In this document: one piece after another, positions 1 through 12,000 of the stretch
Position numbering within the stretch: the first letter of the stretch is position 1
Layout of the letters: every line of letters starts with the position of its first letter
Assembly: GCA_963970005.1 (NCBI GenBank)
Contig: CAXAMN010015446.1
Location: 475,849 to 539,848 of the forward strand
Length of the DNA stretch: 64,000 nt
From: Durusdinium trenchii
Lineage: Eukaryota; Sar; Dinophyceae; Suessiales; Symbiodiniaceae
Direction: 5' to 3'
The notes under the pieces: model-generated
What the model saw: only the letters and a program-made list of their open reading frames with translations
What the model was told of the DNA's origin: nothing
The model's database searches: none
Position numbers and translations under genes: made by a program

Positions 1-325
1 CAGCCTCAGGACGAGTTGGCAGGACGGAGTGGGCGGGACTGGGATGGCAAAAACAGTGGGCCGACAAACAGCGTGTAACAACCGACAGCTTTGTCACATC
101 ATGACCAGTTGTTTTGTATGAGTCTCAAAAGATGTACTTTTCTATTGTAGTAATGACCTTGAGTCTGAGTAGGCAACTGCTAGAATCCTTATTTTCGATA
201 CCGTTTTGGTCTGGTACATCATGTCATAATAATAAGTTCTCCCATTCATTTTTGATGCGATGACTCAGAGAACAGATTTGTGTGACTTGCACCATATGAG
301 TCCAGGAGTCTAAGTTTTAATGGAA

Positions 326-1145
326 TCAAGTTAGCAAACACGTTGAAAATGTGAAACTAACTACAAACTTTTCTGAAACTGACAGCTTTATGACAGTGCC
401 ACGCCAGTGAATCAAGAGTGCACGCAAGCCTTCCTTCTGAACGGTCCAGTCTTTGACGAGCCGACGTACTGCTGAATTGACAGCGAACCAGCGTTTCTGC
501 TTTACCTTGGCAGACTGACCAGCAACTTGAAGCTGGGTCAATTCCTTTTAATTTGGAGGCGAAGAAACCCTACACTCACACAAATTATAGAAAATTGTTG
601 GGGCTCTGTCATGCATGATACATAGGACCCTCGGTTTGCGATACTCTTTGACTTCAGAAACTCATTGAGTGTGATCACAACTTCTTCCCGTGTGTGCTCA
701 TGAGTTAGCTCACGGTCGAAGGCAATGCTTTCAGACAAGCTCATGAAGTAACTTGCAGGCTGTTTCCTCAAGTAGTAATTCAAGCACTCACTCTTCTCTA
801 AGAGCATTCCTCCACTCTGAAAGCTTCCATGGTTCAGGTTACCTCAGAATCCGGGTACAGGAAGAATGCACCATGACGTAGTCGTTATTATTACTTACTA
901 TCCAGCAGAAAAGAAAAAGAGACTAGGTGGGCTTTATTTAGTCAGTCAGGGAGCAGCAAATAACCAGTTTCATCATGGCCATTGAGAGGCCAGCTTTCGA
1001 TTGTGAGCGTTTGAAAATGTTCCAGAACTGATGAGCTTGGTCTGCATCGACAATAGTGAAAGCCCCAACAACTTGATTCAAGTAAAGCAAAGCTTTCACC
1101 TGGTACTTCTCTTGGTCTGTAACCTTAGCAACTTTGACATACCGG
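326..1145 (-). CDS. Unidentified exon fragments, minus strand
   Basis: Three minus-strand stretches read like short exons. Positions about 541-807 encode a hydrophilic segment containing ELTHEHTREEVVITLNEF. Positions 326-541 continue in another frame. Positions about 1145-938 encode a segment with KYQVKALLYLNQVVGAFTIV and end at a TAA at 938-940. Amino-acid composition is balanced and low-complexity sequence is absent, which is why I treat them as coding. I do not recognise a family. They share the strand of every gene up to 11.2 kb and may belong to one gene whose splice joins I could not resolve. Confidence 0.3.
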
Positions 1146-1291
1146 GCCGAATGCTAGTGTGGCATAGTATGATATGAATAGATATAAATTATACAAAAAT
1201 AGATACCAACATTCAATAGTGATACTACACACAACGATCTGTAAATTACCGGTTAGTCCGTACTAATCTAAGTATCAACAAAGCTGCCGGA

Positions 1292-2110
1292 TCACCTGAT
1301 TTCGAACCTAACCTTCGATCGAGGCGGCGGTTTAACATATCCATATTCCCCAACTTGGAAGCCAAACTCGAAATCGAACCAAACCTGGGAATCCACCAGT
1401 TTGTAACAAGAAGCAAACCTGAGAACCGGGTAGTTCAAAGACGGTAGTTCGACAGCAACCGAAGTCGGAGAGAGCGATCCATCACCGGGCTTCGACTTGT
1501 CCTTCACGTCAGGAACCCAGTGGACGAGCTCCTTTCCGCACATCAGCCACAGGATGTGGTTCAGCGCTTTGAGCAGCGCCTTGGGTTTCAATTCAAGGAC
1601 GACTTCTCATCTCTCACTCTCACTCACTCTGTCTTGTCACTGTCACTCTTGTCGTCTCGCCATCTCACCCACTAAACCAGACTGTTTGTAATACATGACA
1701 TTATAACAGAGCAGACTGAATTATTGGCACACCTTAAAGATTCGCAAGTGCATCCCTGCTTCAAGTCAAGTCAAGGGGCCAGGAAACCAGTGTTTTCTTT
1801 TTGTGCAACCTTCGGCCTTGCAATCAAGTTCACAGAAACCAATGTAGTTACTGGTGACTTGCTGAAAAAAATAGTGAGTCTGACTGAGAGAGGGAGAGAG
1901 AGTGAAAGAAGGTGAGTGAATTACATATTTCATCAGTCGTCAGTACATCACAGTTTTCGTGTGGGCAGTTTCCTCGTCTCAGTCTCAATGTTAGTTTCAT
2001 ACATTTTCAATCACTCTGTGCAAATGAGGTGGTCGCCGGCCTGATCAAGTTGGTGCCATCCAGGTCCGTGGTGATCTTCTTCAGGACCTGGGTCGGCTGA
2101 TATGATGGCC
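1292..2110 (-). CDS. Unidentified exons, minus strand
   Basis: A 99-codon open stretch (1591-1292) encodes a segment with KALLKALNHILWLMCGKELV followed by an aromatic-rich tail. A second short exon-like stretch (about 2107-2010) encodes a segment with VLKKITTDLDGTNLIRP. Between them lie Ser/Thr-poor, repeat-rich sequences with many TGAGT/TCACT tracts that look intronic. Product unknown. The strand agrees with the neighbouring genes, so this could be the downstream part of the 3.3-2.56 kb gene or a separate gene. Confidence 0.3.
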
Positions 2111-2559
2111 AGGGCAATGCATGATCTTTCATTCGTGAAGGCTGTGTCAGTCAGAGAGGCTGCAGCCCAAGTCTATACCCTATTTTAAATGAAAACTGAA
2201 CTTGTCGCCCATACTAAACCGTGGGAAACCATTCGAAAGCTCCTTGAATGCTGCAGCAGTGTTAGACCGGTTTTTTTCGGTTCAAGCTTTGCATCGGGCC
2301 TCGAATCATTTTGATTCAGTCAAGGCCTTAACATTTGAACTCCAGATGATTCAATCATGATTCAGAACTATCTAAGTTAAAAGAACAGCACGTTGCCTGC
2401 CATGCAGTGAAAAGTGTGGGAAGGCTAGGGGCAATGTTCAAACCATGCCCCAGGACACTGTACTGGTCGGTTGTGAACTAAACGTCCACCGCGACCAATT
2501 AAGAATTTTACTCAACGCTAGCATGGCAGCAGCAACAATTCCGTCAAGGAAAATTAGGC

Positions 2560-3286
2560 TCACTCATTCCTTTCAAAATCCGACCACTCTGTCTCATTGG
2601 ACGGCTCACAGTCGGGATGGGGACTATTTGACTCAGTTGAGGAGCCGTCAAGAACAGGATTCCCGTCGCTGTCATCAAAGTAAGATGGTGTTTGTGGCAC
2701 CCAGACATGATCCCACTCGCCATCATTCCGCCTGAAGTGGTAGATATACCAGCAGCGACGGCCTCCGCCCCCTCGCGGTGTTCTTGGTGCTTGGTACACT
2801 GCGCGTAGTCCATGCAAAATTGCCGGCGGCGTCACTGCACCAGGAGGTGGAGGGGTCAATGGCTCACTTGGCGGCCGATCAGGAAAGAATGCAGCAGGAG
2901 GCGTGCCCGCGCCACTGGGAGGAGTGTGATATCCATTCAATGAGTCCCAGTCGGGCGGGGGCTCACTGGGAGGTTTCAAGGTGATTTCAACTGGTGACGG
3001 CGGCTCTGCTGTGTGGGTCACAGTCTGGTGTCCCCGGAAGAAAAGGTTTCTCAGCCAAGTCCGCCCTGGGCCTGTCTGAGGATGAGCCTGACCAGTCTGC
3101 CTCTCTGCCATTGGTAGTATTGGTAGCAGTTGTCGTAGTACCATTAGCTGCCCCACCATTAGACTCGCTGGCAGAACCAGAGTGTCCACCTTGACCGTCA
3201 GGTTGACCACTTCTTGTCAATTCTACATCGCTGTCTGAATCGACTGTCACAGTGACATCAGCAAAGCTGCGCTTCCCCATGGCCAA
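2560..3286 (-). CDS. Ser/Pro-rich hypothetical protein
   Basis: A start at 3286 or, two codons later, at 3280 (MGKRSFADVTV) opens a Ser/Gly/Thr-rich, probably disordered N-terminus of about 95 codons. The coherent reading then shifts frame near 3000-3040 into a Pro-rich stretch (PPSEPPPDWDSLNGYHTPP). This is followed by a short folded-looking block with CWYIYHFRRNDGEWDHVWVP and an acidic tail ending at 2560. The frame change is either a small intron or a 1-nt indel. No family recognised. The WYIYHF...W..VWVP block is the best query for a homology search. Confidence 0.4.
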
Positions 3287-4321
3287 TGATCAAGCAATGC
3301 AGAGGACGAGACTGTCTTGACTTGACTAAAAGTGCTATGACAGAACGAGTAGTAGTGAGCAGTAATGCTGGCCATGTAAGTCAATGAGTCAATTCCAATT
3401 AATGACAGCACAAATTCTTACTTGCTGGACATGACACCGCTTTGACTTATTATTAGGGCCGCCATGACAAGACAAGGGGCTTCAAAAACATTGAAAATAC
3501 TTCAAAATACTGACCACTCAGAAGAAGAAAGCATAAGCGAAAGCTACTCAAATGTACATGCAGTCAAAAATCTCATTCTCTCTGACTCTGCACAGGAACT
3601 TGGAGCAGTGCTGGCAACTGTGACATCGAAAGGCTGTGGCAGGCACGCTGCAACGAGAGAGTCTTTTTTGGGATCGACATCGTCTGTCGGGTTGACACGC
3701 GCGCACACTCACTGGTCCATTGATTTTCTCAGCCACTGACTTCTTAGCTTCGTATATAAACAAGAGTAGTGAACTTCTTAGTAAACAACTCCTTAGTTTT
3801 CGGCTAGTCTTCACCAACGACCTGACGACATCCCCATGAATTGAACCATCCTTACTATAATTCCATTAGTAGTGACTGACGCGGTCATGGCTGGCTTGCT
3901 GGGTGTGCCGCACAGTGCCTATACAGCAATCCAACGGCGTGGTGTCACAGAACACACTGGCTGACTCTCAGCGAGTTGATTGGGTGGGAAATTTTCTGTG
4001 TTTACAGATGAAAAATAAGAACTAACTATTAATGTTCTGCCATGGCAACAGTTCAACAACAGGTACGGTGTAGCCAGCCAGCCAGTCAGTGTCAGACAAA
4101 CACCAAAGACGGTTGGCATGGATGAATCAGTGGTTGAATGTCCTGACTTTACTCTGGCCGGGTAGTAGTCCATAGTCAGTAGGAACATTGGTCGTTAGCA
4201 AAGAGGCAAAGACTCAGGTGTCCTGCACCAAACCTGACCCACGGGATTGGCAAATTCTGGGAGCCCTGTGAAAGCTGAGTTCTGCAAGGTATACTGGTCT
4301 CAGACAGCGAAACCCCCCCCT

Positions 4322-4410
4322 ACTGGTTAAGGCTTAATAAGGCTTATTTGAGGCTTATTAGACACTAATAAAACATCTATTACTAATAAGGCTTATTAGT
4401 GTCTAAGAAG
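4322..4410. repeat. Imperfect palindrome built on AGGCTTATTAG
   Basis: TTAGACACTAATAA at 4358-4371 is exactly complementary to TTATTAGTGTCTAA at 4393-4406, giving a 14-bp hairpin stem with a 21-nt loop. The flanks carry further GGCTTAATAAGG / AATAAGGCTTATT copies. It resembles a small MITE or its remnant lying between two gene segments. Confidence 0.6.
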
Positions 4411-4528
4411 ATCAGTTTCAAGGATGGTTTTAAGTACTAATAAGGTCTTAATAATGACTTGGTAGCATATACCTTCAATCTAGGACATGGGCATGAACAG
4501 CCAACCACGAGCTGAGTCCGGCTGCAGA

Positions 4529-6984
4529 TCACTCAGGAATCTCACTGTCACGGTTCTCTGGCATCTCAGAATCAGTAGCTCGAACTAAAGGGTTTGAGCG
4601 GCCTCCGAGAGCAGCAGGTCCCTGGTCATTGCCTCCACCAGAGTGCAGCGTCTCCTCTGGAAGATTGATTCCACGCCTGAGGCAGGTATTCCACTGATTG
4701 CACTCCCAAAAACTATGTACTGTATATAGTCAATAGTATATATATATAACTTAAAAACGACGTATGAAGCTTGAACGTGATGACATCTACACGTTGTCGT
4801 TATGACATGATTCCTGCCTCTTCATCTCTTCGATAGATCCGGAATCCAAAGCCTGTCCCCAGCAGTTTGTGAATGTAGATGGACTTAGCCTTGGCGTTGC
4901 CAGATTGGGACTTGATGTGCAGCGTGACCCCGTCCTTCATCACCTTGTCCACAACCCAGTCATTGCAACCACCCTTCTTCCCTTCCACAGGGAGAACCAC
5001 TTGCTTCTTCTCTTCAGCCATCACCAGCACCTGCACCTTCGTAGTGTCATCATGGGAGTCAAATGAAAGGCTCTGGCGCAGCGGCAGCCGCTTCTTCATC
5101 ATCTTGATCGTCCTCCCCCCAACCATCCATGGCGTCGTCATCAGATGCTGGAGCCTTAGACTCACTGGTTACAAGAACGAGCAGCCCTTCTTAAGATTTC
5201 AGAAAATTTTTGGGGCAATCGCATTGATGAAACGTCTTGAAACACTTTAATTGAATCAGGCCAAAGAAACTGCAGTCGAAGAAACCTCAGTTTTGGGCTT
5301 CTTAGGCAGCTCAGCTGGTCCTGGGGCTAATGACGAATGACATGAATGAAATTCATTCTGAAGGAATGATTAGCAAATCATTATGAACCCTTACTTACAG
5401 CATCTTCAGAAACATCGGGCACTTTACTTTAGTCATGCCGGCTCCTCTGGGAAATTTCGGGTGAGTGTTGACCTTCGCTTTCCCCTCTGCATCCTGCTGT
5501 GAGAAGATCTCTCTGCATTCCTCAACGGTGGACTTCTTGGCTTTGGCATCGAACACCACATCAACGCCATCATCATTCTCTTCCAATTCCCATGGCACAT
5601 CAGGGTCCAGCTCCACGCTGAAGTCAAGGCCTTTGTGACAAAGGCTCACCACCTTCTTGCCCTTCACCTTCTTAGTGGTCAAAGCATAGCCTGCTTTCGG
5701 GTACTCCTCTGGCGACTCGGACTCTTCCTTTCCACGACCTGTCCTTCGCTGTTTCTTCTCCTTCGCATTGGTCTTGATGCTTGACTCACTGCTGCTGCCC
5801 TTGCGTCGCTTGCCATCCTTGTTCTTTTTCGACCTCTTGGCGTTCTCACCATCAGAGCTGCTGCGTCGGCGACGAGAGTGGGAACGGCCTCGCTTCTTCT
5901 GGGACTGCTTCAAGGTCTTGTTGTACCACTCGATCATGTGCTGTGGCAAATCTGCAGGGTCGTCTTCTCCTTTTTTCGAAGGCAGGTCTCTAGCCCGTGC
6001 GCCAATCACATTGGAGCCGCCAGCCTTCTTGTGAGAGTTCTGATAGCACATGTAGATGTGTTGCTCGTGCAAGCCCCAAAGCGTCTTTTTGGTTGGCTCT
6101 CCCCTCCTCAAATATTCTCCTTTGCACGCTTGCTTGCACGCATCCGGGGTACGCCTGAGATGAATAATAATAAATGACACAAATGCAAATTTCAGGATCA
6201 TCATAATGAACTAGCACCAAAAAAGTCAAAAGCTTGAAAGCTCTCATGTATTGAAAACAAAGGTTCTCAAAAGGCATCATGTTTGGCTGGAGGCCCAGGT
6301 TGAAGGCAACACTGGAATAGATCAGCTCCTTGGTCACTCCAGCCGCTCGCACAACAGCGCTTCCCAAATGAACGCTGTCGCATTCGATGAGCCACTCTTG
6401 CAAATGGTGGACCTTGGGTAAGACTCAATAAATAAATGAGTCAGAGTCATTCCACGTCCCATTGACTTGTTATTCAAGACTAAGAGTTTCAATTGCCACA
6501 CGCTAAACAAGGTAAACTTGCTACAGGCAGTTTGAGTAACATGGATGCTGCCCACTGGACCGGTGTACTTCGTGACCTCCCGTCGCCGTGAAGTCACCGA
6601 CTCAGCCTGGGCCTTGCTTTTCCCAGCAGCAGCCTTCGCTCCTGCTCGTCCCCGACGCGGCGGAGGTTCTGGCACATCATCCTCATCGTCCAGGGCCTCC
6701 TCAAAGCCTTCCCACCTGAGGTTGGAACTTAGAGTTGCAACGTTGATTCAGTTCATTAATCCCCAAAGGAAGTTATAATTGATGGGCCAACCAACAAAAC
6801 CTCGCCAAGACATTAAAACTTGAAATAACTATATAATTACGAGCCATTGGATCGGGACAAGATTCTGTTGCGCTGGGTTCATGCGATTTTTCGGTTTCAC
6901 CCTCCGCGGCGGTTCAGCGGCTGCATCGCTGTCACTTTCACTAGCAGCTGTAGTCCGCTTTCTTGATTTTCCACCGATTAGGCA
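4529..6984 (-). CDS. Basic, Arg/Ser- and Lys-rich hypothetical protein, multi-exon
   Basis: Reconstructed exons: 6984-6845 (acidic/basic, KSRKRTTAASESDSDAAAEP), 6715-6541 (Pro/Arg, ending YTGPVGSIH), 6412-6246 (EWLIECDSVHLGSAVVRAAG), 6154-5428 (long basic exon with RSHSRRRRSSSDGE and Lys clusters), then less certain pieces at about 5330-4800, and a last exon of about 4690-4529 ending with TGA at 4529-4531. The join 6845/6715 implies a GC donor (AATG|GCTCGT) and 6246/6154 implies a GA donor. Both are non-canonical types known in dinoflagellates. In the 5165-5060 stretch the acidic frame and the downstream frame (VQVLVMAEEKKQVVLPVEG) differ by one, suggesting an indel or missed intron. The SR-like tract suggests a nuclear protein. 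Function unknown. Confidence 0.45.
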
Positions 6985-7426
6985 CTGCACGAATCAGCGG
7001 GCGGTTTCGAATTGACTTGTCTGACAGGCTTGGCTTGAGAACGACGAGCAGGCAGTCACTCAGTGGCATCAATCAGGAGCGAGACTTTGCTGATAGAATG
7101 ACTGACTGATTGCCTCACTAATGACAAATGGGACGATAGTTAGACTTAGACCGTCAGAGTCAAACAGTTCATTCATTACAAACCGACCGTTAAACCAGAG
7201 GCTTCTACTCGCGCAACTGAGAAATGTTGACTAAGCTCAGTTCTGAACACTCTCCGTTTTTCTACTGGTCACAGTCTTTGAACATCGATTTCATTATGAT
7301 CAGAGCCAGGCGAGATGTCATGGTAAATCACCAGTGAATCTTGAAACTGGTTTTGTTTCAGTTGTAGTTTAGGCGCAGACCTGTGCCCTGAAGCTCTTAA
7401 TTTGAAATTTGTGTGGGTGGATATTT

Positions 7427-9574
7427 CTAATCCAGAAGGCGGAAGCATGACATGGCCAGTAGCTGCATGAGAGCAACGTTGCCAAACATCATTGCGTTTC
7501 CTGCAAAATGACTTGCCCGCTTTGTACATGTCACTGGTAGGACTGGCACAGCCATTGTGTTGGCAACCTCCTAACAAGTTGGGAATGACAATGCCACTAG
7601 CTTCTCCCGACCTGTCAGCCAGCGTCGCTTGTGGACATTCCAGTGCTTTCCACTGCCGACCCGGAATGTCGGAATCCTGCCACTCTTGGCTGACCACGTT
7701 GTGCGGTTCCTGCTGTTGTCGCCCAGGTAGATGAAAAGGTCACGTGTGTCCGCACTTTGACCATACAGCTTCCGAAACTTGTGCGTCAAGTGTTTCACAA
7801 CTCCTTTCTCTCGTTGCAGGAGAAGTGACGTGAGGATGCTGGATTGTAGGCTTGGAGCCTCAGTGAAGGCGGTTCAGAGTCTTTCTGATTCTGATCTGTA
7901 AAAACAACCTAGCTATACCTAGCTGAACTAAAACAATGTTTGGCGTGCAATGAAAGCTTGGAAAGAGATAGAAAGTGATGTTTTTCACATTCATTAATTA
8001 ATTGTCCAGGAACTGTCATTCGTTTCTTCCTGACTCTTGCAACGTCGGCCGCATCCATCGAGATCTCGTTCTCGGATGCAATCAAGTAGTCCCTGGGCCT
8101 AGTGTGGATATGATGAGCAATAGTTTCCTTGATTTTCTCGTAGAGCGGGTACGGGTCAATGACCATCTCAACACGTTCTCGGTGGACCATGATGATGTAG
8201 ACTCTTGCCCTGCTGACAGCTGTGTGCCCAATATCATCAGGGGTCACAAAGAAGGGGTACAAAGTGTAATGAGATCCGTACAGGAACTTGATCATTTGCA
8301 ATCGTAGCTCCTGTCAGTCAGATGATGGGAATTCGATGGGGTCCCCATGTCATGCATGAATTGAACCAACAATTTAAACAATGGACCATGGACAACCGTA
8401 TATTATATATGTTTTTTGAAAGACACCTTGCTTGCGCGTTTTCTAGTAGGATCACTGGCGTTCGCTTCTCGCAGTGTCGTTTTGCATGGGTAATGAACAC
8501 TGAAGCAGTCCGCCCATTCTCTTTCAGCCTTTTGCCAGCCCTCGACATATCCACACAAGGGAGGCCTGCGGTCTCAAAGTCAGAGTTGGCTTCTGGTCCA
8601 AAGATTGGGCAATACCTGTTGTGGGTGTAGCAGTGTTGGTGTGACAACAAGTCTGAGTTTTCAATGTCCCTGTACTTGGCCATGAAGGAATCAGTCTTGT
8701 TGTACACACCCTCCGGAATGCACCCTTCCACATCCCCAAAGATACATGGAGTCCGGATTGATGTTCCCAGGACCTCGCCGCACCAGACAATGTGGTCGAC
8801 CAGCATCTGTCGGCAGCGGGGATTGATCTCCTGGGCACAGGAAAAGGGAATCAGCATCATTCATGCAGCAACGCACGATGCTAAAATTATGCATGGTAGA
8901 GTTTAGGCAGGGCCAACAGAAAGCGGTCAAAACTAAATAAAGTAAAACTTTCGCAGAGCTGAGCTTGAGAATCATGACACGAGGTTGGCTGGAACATCAC
9001 TTTGTTCTGCAGAACGCAACTGTCGTTGATGGCCTTCTCCAAGACAGTCATTGTCATGTCCGATGTTCCTGCGCCTGAGCAGGAGCTTGAGCTCTTCGTG
9101 ATGGACATGAGCAATGACTCCTGCCAGCGCGAGGATGTATCTCTTGGCGTGATCAGGCATCATTCATTGCCTGAACTTTACTTAAAAATGAAAATAAACA
9201 AGACACAAATTGTAAAAGGCGCACATCGTGACATGAAATTTGGCCAGGCTCTCCTCCCAAACTTTGATGTCCACGTTCTTGGTGATGACATACCACGCCA
9301 CTTGAATTGCCCGACCAGATCTCGCAAGCCTGGACTCATCGCGCGATAGGTCCTGATGAACACTAAGACTAACATGCGGTTGCAAAGACAGCTCTTTCCC
9401 CTAAACTTGTTATCTACGCCCCTCAATTGAAACAACCTTCTGAGCCCTTTCCCCTATTTCCTCCAGCGGAAATGCTGAGCAGCTGCTCACTGCAGTCGAC
9501 TGGCTGGGGCCAATGCCATCGCTGTCACTGGCATATGATTGCATGGTGAAACTAGACTCAAATTCAGAGTCCAT
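7427..9574 (-). pseudogene. Cytosine-5 DNA methyltransferase-like gene with one in-frame TAG
   Basis: Six exons, all joined in phase 0: 9574-9437 (start MDSEFESSF), 9352-9233, 9120-9001, 8830-8438, 8310-8014 and 7858-7427, about 499 codons. Motifs in order: motif I-like CSGAGTSDMTMTVLEKA; EINPRCRQMLV; motif IV AGLPCVDMSRAGKR with the Pro-Cys catalytic pair; motif VI VILLEN; motif VIII-like SRARVYIIM; LPT-type GRIPTFRVGSGKHW then KRRWLTGREKLVALSFPT; motif X AGNAMMFGNVALM. This is the order of a C5-methyltransferase fold, with PCV where PCQ is usual. The exon 8830-8438 donor appears to be GC (AAC|GCGCAAG); others are GT. A TAG at 7571-7573 interrupts the last exon between SFPTC and EVANTMAVP, so the copy is probably dead unless read through. 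Retrotransposon-borne DNMTs are known from Symbiodinium; whether this is host- or transposon-derived is open. Confidence 0.62.
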
Positions 9575-9740
9575 CCTGGCCAAACTTCTGAGTTTGACAA
9601 CTTGAGCATGGTGCGGACAATGTAATCAGTTCCACATGCCAGCAAAAGGACTCTCAATAATGGAATCAAATGAAGCATGGCTCACTAATTAAGTTACTCA
9701 CGGCATGGCCATCAAATCAAATGATCGCGGCACTAAATGA

Positions 9741-11192
9741 CTAGAACATCCCTCCAGGGTTCCAGACAATGGGCGGGCCATAGCACCCACGCTGGTTGAT
9801 GTTGTCGAACAGCCAGAAGAGCTCCACCTTGGTCTTCCCCAAGCTGCTGCCATCGATGTAGACCTGGGCAGCTTACCAGTTTACTGACAATTCATTCTCA
9901 GACTCTGGAAATGTTCGACTGTACTGAATGAACATTAGACGAGTCACGTAGCGACTAACCGTCTAACCCTTGCAGACGATCTGATCTGGGTCACCCTACC
10001 GTGAGCACGTTGGATTTCAAGAGATCTGCTTGTGCACGAAGCCAGTACACTACCTGAGGCAATGAATTGGTATGTCTGCTGAATAGCCACAGCTGCAAAT
10101 GAACACCAAACGGAAGCCGTTTCTTAAATGCAAAACATGATTGATTGCTGTCAGACTACACAGCATCGCATTTCAAATTGAGTGCGTGAAGATTCCATAA
10201 CCCCGTCATTCTTCAAAGCCCTGGTGACTACATACTCATGGTTGGGCTCCAACCACTCTTCCGAACCATCACTTGATACTTCCCCCTGAGCCTCATCCAG
10301 ATCCTTGGCAAACAATTGATTGGAATCGGAGGCAGTGAGTAAACGAGTGAGAGAGAGAGACTGTGACAGTGAGCTGAGCGTAACAACCAGTACAGTAACT
10401 ATGGAACACAAAAAATGCAAATATAACCGTTACTAGGTCCAGTCAGATTTCGTGCGAAGAATGCCAGAATCGAAGAGCTGACAGAAGGTGTAGTGACATA
10501 ACCGCACGCTTATGAGCAGTTTGGTTCTTATCTGTGTGCAACTCTTTGAGACTCTTGAGGTCATGGTGACACATTTGGCGAGCGTGACAGTCCTGTTTGT
10601 TTGCCCACTCACTAAAGAGTTGAAACCCAAAGCTCGACAAGGATGCCTCCACAAAGGCACCAAGCATACCACTTTGTCTCACTGATGGGTCAAAACAGAA
10701 TGCCAAAATCTCCCAAATGTGAACGTCTTCCAGTACTGACTCTAAGTATGGGAAACCAGTTGAATTGCGACACTGGTTCCAAAAGGTTTCAAGTGACTCC
10801 GCCATCTCAACACTCATCACACTTGTCGGTCCACCAGAAACTTTGCCTGTGCAATCCACTGAAAACGTCTCGTCGTATCGACATCCAAGCCCCCTAATCT
10901 TCAACTCGACCTTGCCGACGGAAGTGCAAAGAGCTACCGACAACTGCTTCAATGACTCAATGGCGTGCAACTTGTCCTCCTTCATTCTCCGTGGGTTACG
11001 GATGCCCATACACAAGTAAGACATCATGATGGAGGTGGGTTTTGCCATTTCACTTCCCCAGTACATCTCTGCATCCATGTCAGAAGGGAATGCAGTCCAC
11101 GTACATGAGTGCTTGCTGTTCGCAACCCCATCTGGAATGGGAAAACCTGGCCATAGAGCCCTATGCTCATCTTGCATTTCAGAACGCTTGTC
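9741..11192 (-). CDS. Unidentified multi-exon gene upstream of the methyltransferase-like gene
   Basis: Exons: 11192-10503 (opens DKRSEMQDEHRALWPGF, about 230 codons, ends KNQTAHKRA at a GTTATG donor), an exon near 10310-10160 (acidic DLDEAQGEVSSDGSEEW, ends at a GTAGTC donor), 10053-10000 (VVYWLRAQADLLKSNVLT), and 9863-9741 (VYIDGSSLGKTKVELFWLFD, ends PGGMF, TAG stop). The three downstream joins can all be made in phase 0. The first exon starts after an AG acceptor, so an upstream exon is missing from the model. The stop lies only 167 bp before the methyltransferase-like start on the same strand. No domain recognised; Cys, His and Trp are frequent. Confidence 0.45.
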
Positions 11193-11199
11193 CTCAGTC

Positions 11200-12000
11200 A
11201 GTCAAGTTCTTTTTAATTTAATTAATTTAGAGGTCGAGGGCAACGGCTGTCTCACTGATTCCAAAAAAAGTTCCCGTGCTAATCTCTTTTTGTCACCACC
11301 ATAGAAAAGATATACTTAATTTAGATTAGACTCCCGACCGTATTCATACAGTTTCCCTCTCCTCTTTGTTTTGAAGACCAGCTGCAGGAAGTCTACAACG
11401 GCCCAGTGACTCTGCTCGCCGTGGCTCAAGACGTACAATCCAAGGCATCTTTCGTCTGGTAGCTTCACAAAACCTGGGCAAATGATCTGATCTGGACTTA
11501 ATTTGTTCTATTCTCCAAATCCTCATCTGTTTTTAAAGCCTCCTGATTCCCGTCTTATCTTTTACACTCGTTACTTTTACATTTAAGCTTCATTTAGCCG
11601 AAGAGCGCCGCTGGAACTTGTCAGCCGATGCCATTGCCAAGTACGAAAACTAGATAAAACTTGTACCAAAAATTTGGTCGGAGTGTGTTGAATACTACGC
11701 ACTTCTGACTTTACAATCACTGAGCGAAGTTCCTTGAACTACCCAAATGTATCCTTACAAATAAGATCGAGATGATGCAATGAGCACTGCTTTTCAGTGC
11801 TGAGCCAATGTTGCGTGAACAAGTTCTGTGCCTCAGTTTCCAAGGGGGGGTCCAGTCCAGGGGAGGTACGCTACAATTGACAGTTCATGCTTGGCTAGAA
11901 ATTACAAAGAGGGCTATTGAGTTCCTCCACTGCTACCTTGAAGGTCCTGTTGCGAGCTTCTTCACCACTTTGATGCACACGCACATGAGAGCACACACAC
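11200..12000. other. No gene recognised
   Basis: About 800 bp of mixed composition. A 60-codon minus-strand ORF (11526-11344) is Arg-rich but has no convincing context. The stretch ends in a CA-rich run that leads into the structured repeat. Nothing else supportable. Confidence 0.4.

Noticed and set aside
7571..7573. Reassigned UAG codon (alternative genetic code)
   Set aside because: Three TAGs in repetitive or decaying ORFs are too few; other ORFs here use TAG, TAA and TGA as normal ends.
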